Positions 52,556-60,919 of a DNA stretch of 64,000 bases are shown piece by piece. Position 1 is the stretch's first letter. Every line of letters begins with the position of its first letter. The notes under the pieces are model-generated. The model was given only the letters and a program-made list of their open reading frames with translations. It searched no databases and had not been told where the DNA came from. Source of the stretch: Pedobacter sp. Hv1 (GTDB lineage Bacteria; Bacteroidota; Bacteroidia; Sphingobacteriales; Sphingobacteriaceae); contig NZ_LLWP01000004.1 of assembly GCF_001412215.1 (NCBI RefSeq), positions 186,001 through 250,000 on the forward strand, given 5' to 3'. A program made the translations under genes and the position numbers.

Positions 52556-53524
52556 TTATCCTTTGTGCGCTTTTAAAGCTGCAATAATTTTTGGAACAAC
52601 TTCAAATGCATCACCAACGATACCGTAATCAGCAACTTTAAAGAAAGGAGCTTCTGGATCTTTATTGATCACAACAATTACTTTTGATGAGCTTACTCCA
52701 GCTAAATGCTGAATGGCACCAGAAATACCAATTGCAATGTATAAGTTAGGGCTAATGGCAATACCTGTTTGGCCAACGTGCTCTGAATGTGGTCTCCAAT
52801 CTGCATCCGAAACTGGTTTTGAACAAGCTGTTGCAGCACCTAAAAGTTCTGCTAATTCTTCAACCATTCCCCAGTTTTCTGGTCCTTTTAAGCCTCTACC
52901 TGCAGAAACAACTAATTCTGCATCTGGTAAAGAGATTTTATTGGTTGCTCTTACAATTTCTTTTACAATTGCAGTTAAGTCTGTAGGTTTAATTGCAGGA
53001 CTAAAGCTTTCAATGGTTGCATCAGCAGCATTTTCTTTTACGCCAAAAGCATTTGGATTTAAAGCAATTACTTTATTAGCCGATGTTAATGATGTAATGG
53101 CAAAAGCCTTACCAGAAAAAGCAGTTTTCTTTACAGAAAATCCACCGTCAAAATTAGGTAGTTCTACTGCTCCGTCTACTAAACCTGCCTTAAGTTTTAC
53201 TGCAATACGTGGCGCTAATCCTTTACCTGAGAATGAATTAGATAGTACCACAATATTGGCATTTTCCTTTTGGGCAGCTTCGGCAACTACAGATGCATAG
53301 GCTTGGTTAACGAAGTTCTTTAACTGATCTGCAGCAACATTTAATACTTTGCTTGCACCATATTTGCCTAATTCCTTTAATTCGCTTTCAGCAACGTTAC
53401 CAATTGATATAGCGGTTAAGTTTGTATTTTGATTATCGGCGATAGCTTTTGCATAAGAAACTGCTTCGAAAACAGATTTCTTAAATTTACCATCGGCTTG
53501 TTCTACATATACTAATACTGACAT
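52556..53524 (-). CDS. etfA: Electron transfer flavoprotein alpha subunit
   Basis: EtfA binds FAD and, with EtfB, moves electrons from acyl-CoA dehydrogenases to the quinone pool. The FAD-binding C-terminal domain is clear: VSAGRGLKGPENWGMVEELA, SDADWRPHSEHVGQTG, YIAIGISGAIQHLAG. I chose ATG 53524 because a strong GGAGGT sits 4 bp upstream, one of the few good Shine-Dalgarno sites here. It follows etfB by 65 bp. Length is 322. Confidence 0.96.
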   Translation of the reverse strand: MSVLVYVEQADGKFKKSVFEAVSYAKAIADNQNTNLTAISIGNVAESELKELGKYGASKVLNVAADQLKNFVNQAYASVVAEAAQKENANIVVLSNSFSGKGLAPRIAVKLKAGLVDGAVELPNFDGGFSVKKTAFSGKAFAITSLTSANKVIALNPNAFGVKENAADATIESFSPAIKPTDLTAIVKEIVRATNKISLPDAELVVSAGRGLKGPENWGMVEELAELLGAATACSKPVSDADWRPHSEHVGQTGIAISPNLYIAIGISGAIQHLAGVSSSKVIVVINKDPEAPFFKVADYGIVGDAFEVVPKIIAALKAHKG

Positions 53525-53589
53525 ATTTACCTCCAATCCCAATAATTGGGAATTTTTAAGTTCTTTTTATAAAATTTATTAGGGATTGA

Positions 53590-54327
53590 TTAGATTACTT
53601 TAGCCTCGGTATGCAATAAAGAAATCAATTCTTCAGCACTTTCTGCCGGAATTAACTTCACAGCACCACGTGGGGCAGGAGTTTCAAACTTACTCACTTT
53701 ACCTAATTCTTCAATTTGGCTAGCTGGTACAACTGTTAAAGGCTTGGTTCTTGCAGACATAATTCCTCTCATGTTAGGGATTTTAGCTTCTGCTGTACCT
53801 TCAGCACAACTTGCAACAAATTTTCCGCTTACAGCTACTACTTCTTTACCACCTTCAATTTCTCTTTCTATGGTAGCGGTTGAACCATCGTAATCTAATT
53901 TTTTAATGATAGAAATAGACGGGATATCTAAAAATTCGCCAATCATTGCTGCAACCTGAGAACCATTGTAATCAATTGATTCTCTTCCGCACAAAATCAT
54001 GTCGAAATCATTTGCTTTTGCATATTCTGCAATTTGGAATGCCGTGAAATAAGCATCTCTAGGTGCAGCATCAATTCTAACAGCATCATCAGCACCAATG
54101 GCTAAAGCTTTTCTAATGGTAGGTTCTGTAGCACTCTCGCCAACATTAATTACCGTTACTGTTCCTTTTCCACCTTCACAAAGTTCAATCGCTCTAGATA
54201 AAGCAATCTCATCATAAGGATTTACAATAAATTGTACACCTGCAGTATTGAATTGTGTATTATCGTTGGTAAAAGTTATTTTTGTAGTCGTGTCGGGCAC
54301 ATTACTGATACAAACTAATATTTTCAT
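53590..54327 (-). CDS. etfB: Electron transfer flavoprotein beta subunit
   Basis: The 245-residue protein has the EtfB features: start ILVCISNVPDTTTKITF, the AMP-binding-type region AFQIAEYAKANDFDMILCG, and GSQVAAMIGEFLDIP with the following beta strand. It forms the heterodimer with EtfA, encoded next. It is first in the operon, divergent from the TPR gene. Confidence 0.96.
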   Translation of the reverse strand: MKILVCISNVPDTTTKITFTNDNTQFNTAGVQFIVNPYDEIALSRAIELCEGGKGTVTVINVGESATEPTIRKALAIGADDAVRIDAAPRDAYFTAFQIAEYAKANDFDMILCGRESIDYNGSQVAAMIGEFLDIPSISIIKKLDYDGSTATIEREIEGGKEVVAVSGKFVASCAEGTAEAKIPNMRGIMSARTKPLTVVPASQIEELGKVSKFETPAPRGAVKLIPAESAEELISLLHTEAKVI

Positions 54328-54447
54328 ACGTTTACATTTGTTTTAAAGGTAATGAACCTATTTTGGTGAATATTTTATGTAATCAACCAAGAACAGATTC
54401 TTTAAATTGTCTTTGTGCAAATCTAATTAAAAAAGCAGGGATTTAAA

Positions 54448-54783
54448 ATGCAAAACACACGATTAGCGAAGTTATTGGAATTTTTAGAGAACGAACCTAA
54501 CGATACCTTTATTCTATACGCTTTAGCTACTGAATATAATTCATTAAATGACACAGAAAATGCATTTGTCTATTATTTAAGGTTAATAAATGACCACCCT
54601 GATTATGTAGGAACCTATTATCACTTAGGTAAGTTGTACGAAAAAGAGGGTCAAAAGGAGAAGGCTATTGAAATATACCAAAAGGGGATGGCAACTGCCA
54701 GAGGGAAAAGAGATATGCATGCCCTTTCAGAACTGCAGGGCGCCTATAATTCTGCTGCTGGTTTAGATTATGAAGATGATTAA
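54448..54783 (+). CDS. Small TPR protein
   Basis: The 111-residue soluble protein holds about two and a half TPR units (TFILYALATEYNSLNDTENA, TYYHLGKLYEKEGQKEKAIEIYQKG). It has no signal peptide. Such short TPR proteins act as adaptors; the partner is unknown. It lies between etfB and the chromate transporter, 43 bp before the latter, on the same strand as the transporter. Confidence 0.8.
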   Translation: MQNTRLAKLLEFLENEPNDTFILYALATEYNSLNDTENAFVYYLRLINDHPDYVGTYYHLGKLYEKEGQKEKAIEIYQKGMATARGKRDMHALSELQGAYNSAAGLDYEDD

Positions 54784-54826
54784 TATTCGTTTTTTTAGAA
54801 TACATTTGAGCAGACATTAAAAACCA

Positions 54827-56026
54827 ATGGCGAAAAGACAACTCTTATTTATTAAAAACGTTATCTTTTTTACTTTTACTGCCTTTGGTGGAGCGCAAGC
54901 ACACATTTCTTTATTGTTAAGGTATTTTGTAAAGAATGCCCATTACATTTCTGAAGAAGAACTGTTAGAGTTAAATGCATTGGCCCAAGTTTTACCCGGA
55001 CCAGCATCAACACAAACCTTGGTGGGTATTGCTTATAAAGTTGGTGGACTAAAACTGTCGATCATTACTTTTTTGATCTGGATTTTACCTTCGGCTGCCA
55101 TCATGACCTTAGCCGCAATTAGCTATGCCATGTTAGACCAGAAGCAAAAGTTTATAGAAATTTTAAAGTTTATCCATCCCATTGCTTTAGGTATTGTAGG
55201 TTATGGGGCCTATAGTTTGGCCAGAAAGGTTTTACTTAACGAGGTGGCTATATTATTGGCTTTAGGTGCTGTAGTGGCCACTTTGGTTTTAAAAAATGCC
55301 TATGTCTTTCCATTGGCCATTTTAATAGGAGGGATGGTTACATCGGCTATTGCTACCCCTACAGAAGAGGCCCAGATTAGGGTAAAATTATTTGCCAATA
55401 TCAACCCAAGGAAACTTTCTTATTTTATTGGAGTAATGCTTTTTATGGCTGTTTTAGGTGCAATAATTAACAGAACATCACCATTTAGTTTACCAATTAG
55501 GCTTTTTGAGAATTTTTACCGTAACGGAATTTTTGTGTTTGGCGGTGGGCAGGTGCTGGTGCCATTGATGTTTACAGAGTTTGTGCAAATGAAACATTAC
55601 CTGCTCCAATCTGATTTTATATCGGGTTTTGCCTTGCAACAAGTTTTACCCGGCCCAACTTTTTCTTTTACCAGTTATTTGGGGGCCTTGAGCATGAAAA
55701 ATGCTAGTTATGGTATTTCTGGTCAGGTTTTGGGTGGGCTTTTAGCAGTATTAGGTATCAATTTACCTGGCTTAATATTGGTGCTATTTATTGTTCCTTT
55801 TTGGAATGACCTCAAAAAAATAGCCCGTATTAAACATTCTATTTCTGGTATTAACGCAGTAAGTGTAGGTTTTATCGTTGCCGCGTTTATCTTGTTGGCT
55901 AAACCGATAGGTTTTCACTGGCTACCTATTTCATTAATTGTTTCTACCTTTTTATTATTGAATTTTACCAAGATCAGTCCGCCATTGATCATTTTAGCAG
56001 GTATTGTTTTAGGTTATTTTCTTTAA
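54827..56026 (+). CDS. chrA: Chromate transporter, two-domain ChrA
   Basis: The 399-residue protein carries two CHR domains in tandem: TFTAFGGAQAHISLLL with AQVLPGPASTQT in the first, and VFGGGQVLVPLM with QQVLPGPTFSFTSYLG in the second. The repeated FGG...LPGP motifs are diagnostic. It is a long-chain ChrA, an inner-membrane pump that exports chromate in studied relatives; the true substrate here may differ. Its stop is directly adjacent to the convergent dnaB stop. Confidence 0.92.
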   Translation: MAKRQLLFIKNVIFFTFTAFGGAQAHISLLLRYFVKNAHYISEEELLELNALAQVLPGPASTQTLVGIAYKVGGLKLSIITFLIWILPSAAIMTLAAISYAMLDQKQKFIEILKFIHPIALGIVGYGAYSLARKVLLNEVAILLALGAVVATLVLKNAYVFPLAILIGGMVTSAIATPTEEAQIRVKLFANINPRKLSYFIGVMLFMAVLGAIINRTSPFSLPIRLFENFYRNGIFVFGGGQVLVPLMFTEFVQMKHYLLQSDFISGFALQQVLPGPTFSFTSYLGALSMKNASYGISGQVLGGLLAVLGINLPGLILVLFIVPFWNDLKKIARIKHSISGINAVSVGFIVAAFILLAKPIGFHWLPISLIVSTFLLLNFTKISPPLIILAGIVLGYFL

Positions 56027-57595
56027 TTAAAATGGTGGATCATCATCAATGAAATCGTCCATTTTTGAAGGTTTAATGATGACGTTTCCAGATGATTTTT
56101 CAAAACTTTGCGAAGGTGCTAAACTGCTGTTTTCTGAAGAAAAACTATTCTGAGGCATAAAACTTTCTTCCAGATCGGCAAATTTAACATACTTACCAAT
56201 AAAACGTAATGGAACAATACCGGTTTCACCGTTACGGTGTTTGGCAATAATTACCTCACCAACACCTGCAAGCGAACGTCCCTGTTCATCTTCGGTTAAT
56301 CCGTAATATTCTGGTCTGTATAAAAACAATACCATATCCGCATCCTGCTCAATAGACCCCGATTCACGTAAATCGGATAACATTGGCCGTTTACCATTTG
56401 GACCAGGTCTGTTTTCTACCGCTCTACTTAACTGAGAAAGTGCCAGTACCGGAACATCTAATTCTTTAGCTACCGATTTAAGTGCCCTCGAAATGCTACC
56501 AATTTCCTGTTCACGGTTACCACCGCCACCTTGTCCTTCGGCTTTACCATGCATTAACTGCAAATAATCGATAATGATCATTTGAAGATCGTATTGTGAT
56601 TTTAACCTACGGCATTTGGCCCTGAATTCAAAAATATTTAAGGCGGGTGTATCATCAATTAACAATGGAGCTTCAGTTAAAGTTCCAATTTTACTGTGTA
56701 ATTGTTGCCATTCCCATTCGGCCAAATTTCCCTTTCTGATTTTCTCTTGCTCAATCTCAGTTTCACCAGAAATTAAACGATTAACCAACTGTACAGACGA
56801 CATCTCTAGTGAGAAAACTACTACTGGTTTTTTAAAATCTACAGCAGCATTACGGGCACAGCTCAATACGAAAGCTGTTTTGCCCATCGCTGGTCTTGCC
56901 GCAATAATTACCAAATCTGATTTTTGCCAACCTCCGGTAATTCGATCTAAATCTGTAAAACCAGAAGGAACACCCGTTAAACCATCGGTTTTGGTACGTA
57001 ACTCTTCTAAAGTGGCTAAAGATTGTTTAATGATTTCGTCCATCTTTTGCGTATCTCTACGTAAATTGTTCTGGGCAATATCAAATAAGTTCTTTTCTGC
57101 ATGATCTAGTAAGTCGAAAATATCTGTTGTATCTTCATAAGCATTGGTAATGATCTCGGTAGAGATTCTAATCAGCTCACGTTGAATGTATTTTTGAGAA
57201 ATGATACGAGCATGGTACTCAATGTTGGCAGCAGAAGCCACACGATTGGTTAAATTGGTAATGTAATAAGCACCACCAACAAGCTCTAAGGTACCTTGGG
57301 TACGCATCTCTGAAGTAACCGTTAAAATATCTACTGGTTTAGATTTTTGAAAAAGCTGTTGGATAGCCTCAAAAATCTTTTTATGTCCTTCTTGATAGAA
57401 TACGTCGGGTTTTAAAATATCGATTACAGTAGATAAAGCATCCTTTTCTAACATTAAAGCACCTAAAACAGCTTCTTCCAAATCAATAGCCTGTGGTGGT
57501 ATTTTGCCCATGGTATTCATAGAGCTGGCTAGTCTGCTTTTTCTTGCCGAAGTTGAAAATTTACCTTGTCCCTGTGGTTCGTTATCCGTAATCAT
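56027..57595 (-). CDS. dnaB: Replicative DNA helicase
   Basis: DnaB unwinds DNA at the replication fork as a hexamer. The N-terminal primase-binding domain (PPQAIDLEEAVLGALMLEKD, VFYQEGHKKIFEAIQQLF) is followed by the RecA-like ATPase: Walker A AARPAMGKTAF, IIDYLQLM and the arginine-rich ALSQLSRAVENRPG segment. Its 522 residues exceed E. coli DnaB because of N- and C-terminal extensions usual in this phylum. No intein is seen. It is convergent with chrA and divergent from rlmB. Confidence 0.97.
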   Translation of the reverse strand: MITDNEPQGQGKFSTSARKSRLASSMNTMGKIPPQAIDLEEAVLGALMLEKDALSTVIDILKPDVFYQEGHKKIFEAIQQLFQKSKPVDILTVTSEMRTQGTLELVGGAYYITNLTNRVASAANIEYHARIISQKYIQRELIRISTEIITNAYEDTTDIFDLLDHAEKNLFDIAQNNLRRDTQKMDEIIKQSLATLEELRTKTDGLTGVPSGFTDLDRITGGWQKSDLVIIAARPAMGKTAFVLSCARNAAVDFKKPVVVFSLEMSSVQLVNRLISGETEIEQEKIRKGNLAEWEWQQLHSKIGTLTEAPLLIDDTPALNIFEFRAKCRRLKSQYDLQMIIIDYLQLMHGKAEGQGGGGNREQEIGSISRALKSVAKELDVPVLALSQLSRAVENRPGPNGKRPMLSDLRESGSIEQDADMVLFLYRPEYYGLTEDEQGRSLAGVGEVIIAKHRNGETGIVPLRFIGKYVKFADLEESFMPQNSFSSENSSLAPSQSFEKSSGNVIIKPSKMDDFIDDDPPF

Positions 57596-57759
57596 AAGAT
57601 CAAAATTAGGTAAAAGAATGGGTGTATTTTTAAATCTTTTTAAACAAGCTGTGAGTTAAGATGTTGCATCTATTAATTGTTCTAACATATTTTATTTATT
57701 TCTAAACAATTAAATGTTAATAAGCGGTTAAACAATTCGCCATAGAAATTAATTTAATT

Positions 57760-57767
57760 TACTTTTG
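57760..57767 (+). promoter_or_regulatory. Candidate -7 box of rlmB
   Basis: TACTTTTG matches TAnnTTTG and lies 16 bp before the rlmB ATG, in the dnaB/rlmB divergent gap. Confidence 0.4.
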
Positions 57768-57783
57768 TGGCAGATTAAAAAGT

Positions 57784-58551
57784 ATGGATAATTTTAGAAG
57801 ACCACAGCGCGTAAAAGAGAATAACGAATTTGTTTTTGGCATAAGAGCAGTAATTGAAGCCATTAAGGCCGGACGTGATATTGAAACAATCTATTTACAA
57901 CGTGGTTTAACAGGAGGATTGTTTTTAGAGTTAAAAACATTATTAAATGGAACTTTAATTCCTTTAAACTCTGTACCTATTGAGAAATTGAATAGAATGA
58001 CGCAAAAGAACCATCAGGGTGTAATTGCGGTAATTTCTCCCATCACTTATCAAAATATTGAAGATATTATTCCTGCTGTTTTCGAAAGAGGAGAGACCCC
58101 ATTAATTTTGATTTTAGATAGTGTTACCGATGTGCGTAACATGGGTGCTATTGCCCGTACAGCAGCTTGTGTAGGTGTACATGCCATTGTGGTGCCTTTA
58201 AAAAATGCAGCGCAGATCAATGCAGACGCCATCAAAACATCGGCTGGTGCTTTATTTAGTATCCCAATATGCAGACATGCCAATTTGCATAAAACCTGCT
58301 TGTTTTTACAAGACAGTGGTTTGCAGATTGTAGCTTGTACCGAAAAAACCAACGATTTAATTTATGCACCAGATTATACCATGCCAACTGCAATTGTAAT
58401 GGGATCGGAAGATGAAGGCATATCAAACGAATTGCTAAGAGTAGCCAATCATTTAGCCAAGATTCCAATGGCTGGAAAAATAGAGTCACTTAATGTTTCA
58501 GTGTCTGCCGGAGTAATTCTATATGAAGCCGTTAGACAGAGAATGAAATAG
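57784..58551 (+). CDS. rlmB: 23S rRNA 2'-O-methyltransferase, RlmB type
   Basis: This SPOUT (TrmH-family) enzyme likely methylates G2251 of 23S rRNA with S-adenosylmethionine. The N-terminal substrate-binding part starts FVFGIRAVIEAIKAGRD, and the knot motifs are DSVTDVRNMGAIARTAA, VMGSEDEGIS and LNVSVSAGVILYEAVR. Length 255 fits. It is followed by a 200-bp repeat block. RlmB versus a tRNA-directed paralogue cannot be fully separated from sequence alone. Confidence 0.9.
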   Translation: MDNFRRPQRVKENNEFVFGIRAVIEAIKAGRDIETIYLQRGLTGGLFLELKTLLNGTLIPLNSVPIEKLNRMTQKNHQGVIAVISPITYQNIEDIIPAVFERGETPLILILDSVTDVRNMGAIARTAACVGVHAIVVPLKNAAQINADAIKTSAGALFSIPICRHANLHKTCLFLQDSGLQIVACTEKTNDLIYAPDYTMPTAIVMGSEDEGISNELLRVANHLAKIPMAGKIESLNVSVSAGVILYEAVRQRMK

Positions 58552-58753
58552 ATGTAAAAGGGGATTTGGAAAGTAAAATGTAAAAGGGAAAATGTAAGAT
58601 GGAAAGTTTAATTCCATTGTTCCATCCTGCATAACATGTAAAAGGGGTAATGTAAAATGGAAAAGGTAGGCAAAAGGCTCATTTTTCATCATCTAAAACA
58701 TGGAAAAGGTCAGGTAAAACCCCCATTTTCCATCCTCCATCCTACGTCTTACA
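58552..58753. repeat. Heptad repeat block with inverted arms (GTAAAAT family)
   Basis: From 58554 a purine-rich arm shows 7-nt units such as GTAAAAT, GTAAAAG, GGAAAAT and GTAAGAT in phase at 58573-58607, with more at about 58638-58665. The right part (58721-58755) is the pyrimidine-rich mirror (CCATTTT, CCATCCT, CATCCTA). It fills the gap between rlmB and the convergent guanylyltransferase gene, with no coding capacity. Confidence 0.8.
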
Positions 58754-59845
58754 TCAAATAAATTTGTTCCCAAACTTAGCTTTTACATCGGCCACGATAT
58801 TTTTTACATTTTGCTCTTCTGAACGTGGGCAGATTAACAACGTATTGTTAGATTCAACCACAATGTAATTGTGCAAGCTTTGTAAGATCACTAATTTTTC
58901 GCCAGGTACATTAACCATACAATTAGATGAGTCAAACATCATTACTTGCTCTGAAGGGATTACCGCATTGCCTACATAATCTTTTTCGGCCATTTCGTAA
59001 ATAGAAGCCCAAGTTCCAAGGTCAGACCAACCAAAATCTGATGGCAGTACATATACATTATCTGCTTTCTCCATAATGCCAAAATCTATAGAGATATTGG
59101 TACACTGTAAATAAGCATTGGCTATAAATTCAATTTCGTTAGCTGTATTGTAGAAAGGATTACCTTGGTGAAAAATCTCATACATTTCTGGTAAATGTTT
59201 TTCAAAAGCATGATTAATGGCTTTTGCCGACCAGATAAAAATGCCTGCGTTCCATAAAAAATCGCCACTCTGAAGAAAAGATTGAGCCAATTCTAAATTT
59301 GGTTTTTCGGTAAATGTTTTCACTTTGTGTATCGCACCATCACTTTTTAAAGTGTCATCTACATATTGGATATAACCATAACCGGTATCAGGTCTATTGG
59401 GTTTAATACCAAGTGTAATCAGGCTTTTATTTGCTGCTGCAGCCTCCATAGATTGCTCAATGGCTTGGATAAATCCCTTTTGATTGGCAATGGTATGATC
59501 GGAAGGAGCAACTACAATTACTGCATCAGGATTAATTTCGGCAATTTTCATCGAACCGTAAGCAATACACGGGGCGGTATTGCGCATAATTGGTTCTGCT
59601 AAAATTTGGTTCTGACTAATTTCAGGTAATTGTTCTTTAATTAAATCAACATAGATCTCATTGGTTACAATAAAGATATTTTCTGGTGGACAGATTTGTA
59701 AAAACCGATCGTATGTACTCTGAATAAGTGTTTTGCCTACGCCAAAAAAATCAATAAACTGTTTTGGAAATTCTGTTCTGCTTACTGGCCAAAAACGACT
59801 TCCAACGCCACCAGCCATAATTAATGCGTAGTTATTCTTATTCAT
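58754..59845 (-). CDS. manC: Mannose-1-phosphate guanylyltransferase
   Basis: The enzyme makes GDP-mannose from GTP and mannose-1-phosphate for surface polysaccharides. Signatures are the nucleotidyltransferase start MAGGVGSRFWPVSRTEFPKQF, VVAPSDHTI, LWNAGIFIWSA and SDFGWSDLGTW. At 363 residues it has only the guanylyltransferase part, without the isomerase domain of bifunctional ManC. It lies 21 bp downstream of the kdsD-like gene, and the two probably share a transcript. Confidence 0.95.
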   Translation of the reverse strand: MNKNNYALIMAGGVGSRFWPVSRTEFPKQFIDFFGVGKTLIQSTYDRFLQICPPENIFIVTNEIYVDLIKEQLPEISQNQILAEPIMRNTAPCIAYGSMKIAEINPDAVIVVAPSDHTIANQKGFIQAIEQSMEAAAANKSLITLGIKPNRPDTGYGYIQYVDDTLKSDGAIHKVKTFTEKPNLELAQSFLQSGDFLWNAGIFIWSAKAINHAFEKHLPEMYEIFHQGNPFYNTANEIEFIANAYLQCTNISIDFGIMEKADNVYVLPSDFGWSDLGTWASIYEMAEKDYVGNAVIPSEQVMMFDSSNCMVNVPGEKLVILQSLHNYIVVESNNTLLICPRSEEQNVKNIVADVKAKFGNKFI

Positions 59846-59866
59846 GTATTACAAATATAAAGTTAT

Positions 59867-60832
59867 TTATATAATACCTTCTTGCAAAAGGTCATGCAAA
59901 TGTATCATTCCGTAATATGTATTGCCTTTTGTTACCAAAAGTTGAGTAATGTTGTTTTTTTTGATCACCTCTAATGCCAAAAGTGCCAATTCATCTTTAT
60001 CAATGCGTTTCGGATTGATATTCATTAAATCAGCAGCTTTGATGTTTTCTATGTTTGTATGTTTTTCAAGCATTCTTCTAATGTCTCCATCAGTAATTAT
60101 ACCTAGAATTTGATCATTTTCTATCACCGCCACTGCCCCTAAACGGTTTTTACTAATCTCTATAATTACATCTTTTACAGCAGCTGATGGATGGATACTT
60201 GGGCTTTCGTTCTTTGCTGCCAAATCGCCAGCTTTTAGATACAAACGTTTACCTAATGAGCCACCAGGGTGGTAACGGGCAAAATCTTCTGTATTGAATT
60301 CTCTGGCTTCTAATAAACAAATGGCTAAAGCATCGCCCATGGCCAATTGTGCAGTTGTACTTGTAGTAGGGGCTAAATTATGTGGACAAGCTTCTTTTTC
60401 TACTGTAGTATTTAAAATTAAATCGGCTTGTTTGGCTAAATCCGAATCGATTGCTCCTAACAGTCCGATCAGTAAATTGCCAGATTGTTTTAAAAGTGGG
60501 GCCAGCAACTTAATTTCAGGTGTATTGCCACTTTTAGATAAACAGATCACAATGTCGTCTTTTTGGATCATACCAAGGTCGCCATGTACGGCATCTGCAG
60601 CATGCATAAAAATAGCAGGCGTACCCGTCGAATTAAATGTTGCAACAATCTTTTGTGCAATGATGGCGCTTTTCCCGATACCTGTAACAATTACACGTCC
60701 TTTACTCTCTAAAATAGCGTGTACCACTTTTACAAAATCATCGTTAATATGCTGTAAAAGGTTTAATATGGCCTCCGATTCTAACTTCAAGGTAGAAATA
60801 GCGGTCTCGATAATAGATTTTTTACTTTTCAA
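59867..60832 (-). CDS. kdsD: D-arabinose-5-phosphate isomerase (SIS + CBS pair)
   Basis: The SIS domain (VIVTGIGKSAIIAQKIVATF, FMHAADAVHGDLGMI, CLSKSGNTPEIKLL) is followed by two CBS domains (about 205-320). This is the KdsD/KpsF/GutQ family, which converts ribulose-5-phosphate to arabinose-5-phosphate, the first step of Kdo synthesis for lipopolysaccharide. Having kdsA less than 3 kb away supports a Kdo role. It diverges from recQ across 87 bp. Confidence 0.93.
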   Translation of the reverse strand: MKSKKSIIETAISTLKLESEAILNLLQHINDDFVKVVHAILESKGRVIVTGIGKSAIIAQKIVATFNSTGTPAIFMHAADAVHGDLGMIQKDDIVICLSKSGNTPEIKLLAPLLKQSGNLLIGLLGAIDSDLAKQADLILNTTVEKEACPHNLAPTTSTTAQLAMGDALAICLLEAREFNTEDFARYHPGGSLGKRLYLKAGDLAAKNESPSIHPSAAVKDVIIEISKNRLGAVAVIENDQILGIITDGDIRRMLEKHTNIENIKAADLMNINPKRIDKDELALLALEVIKKNNITQLLVTKGNTYYGMIHLHDLLQEGII

Positions 60833-60919
60833 AGAGAATTTATTAGTATATTAATGCTTTAATTACTGCAAAATTATGTTATTTTGAACAATAATAGCAC
60901 AGAATATTTGATACAAAAA

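Noticed and set aside
52713..53300. Long plus-strand open frame inside etfA
   Set aside because: It is antisense to a well-conserved EtfA domain and shows no recognisable motifs; codon bias of etfA explains the open frame.
56616..57104. Plus-strand open frame inside dnaB
   Set aside because: Shadow of the DnaB ATPase domain; no start context or family features.
60294..60854. Plus-strand open frame inside the arabinose-5-phosphate isomerase gene
   Set aside because: Antisense to the SIS domain, no independent support.
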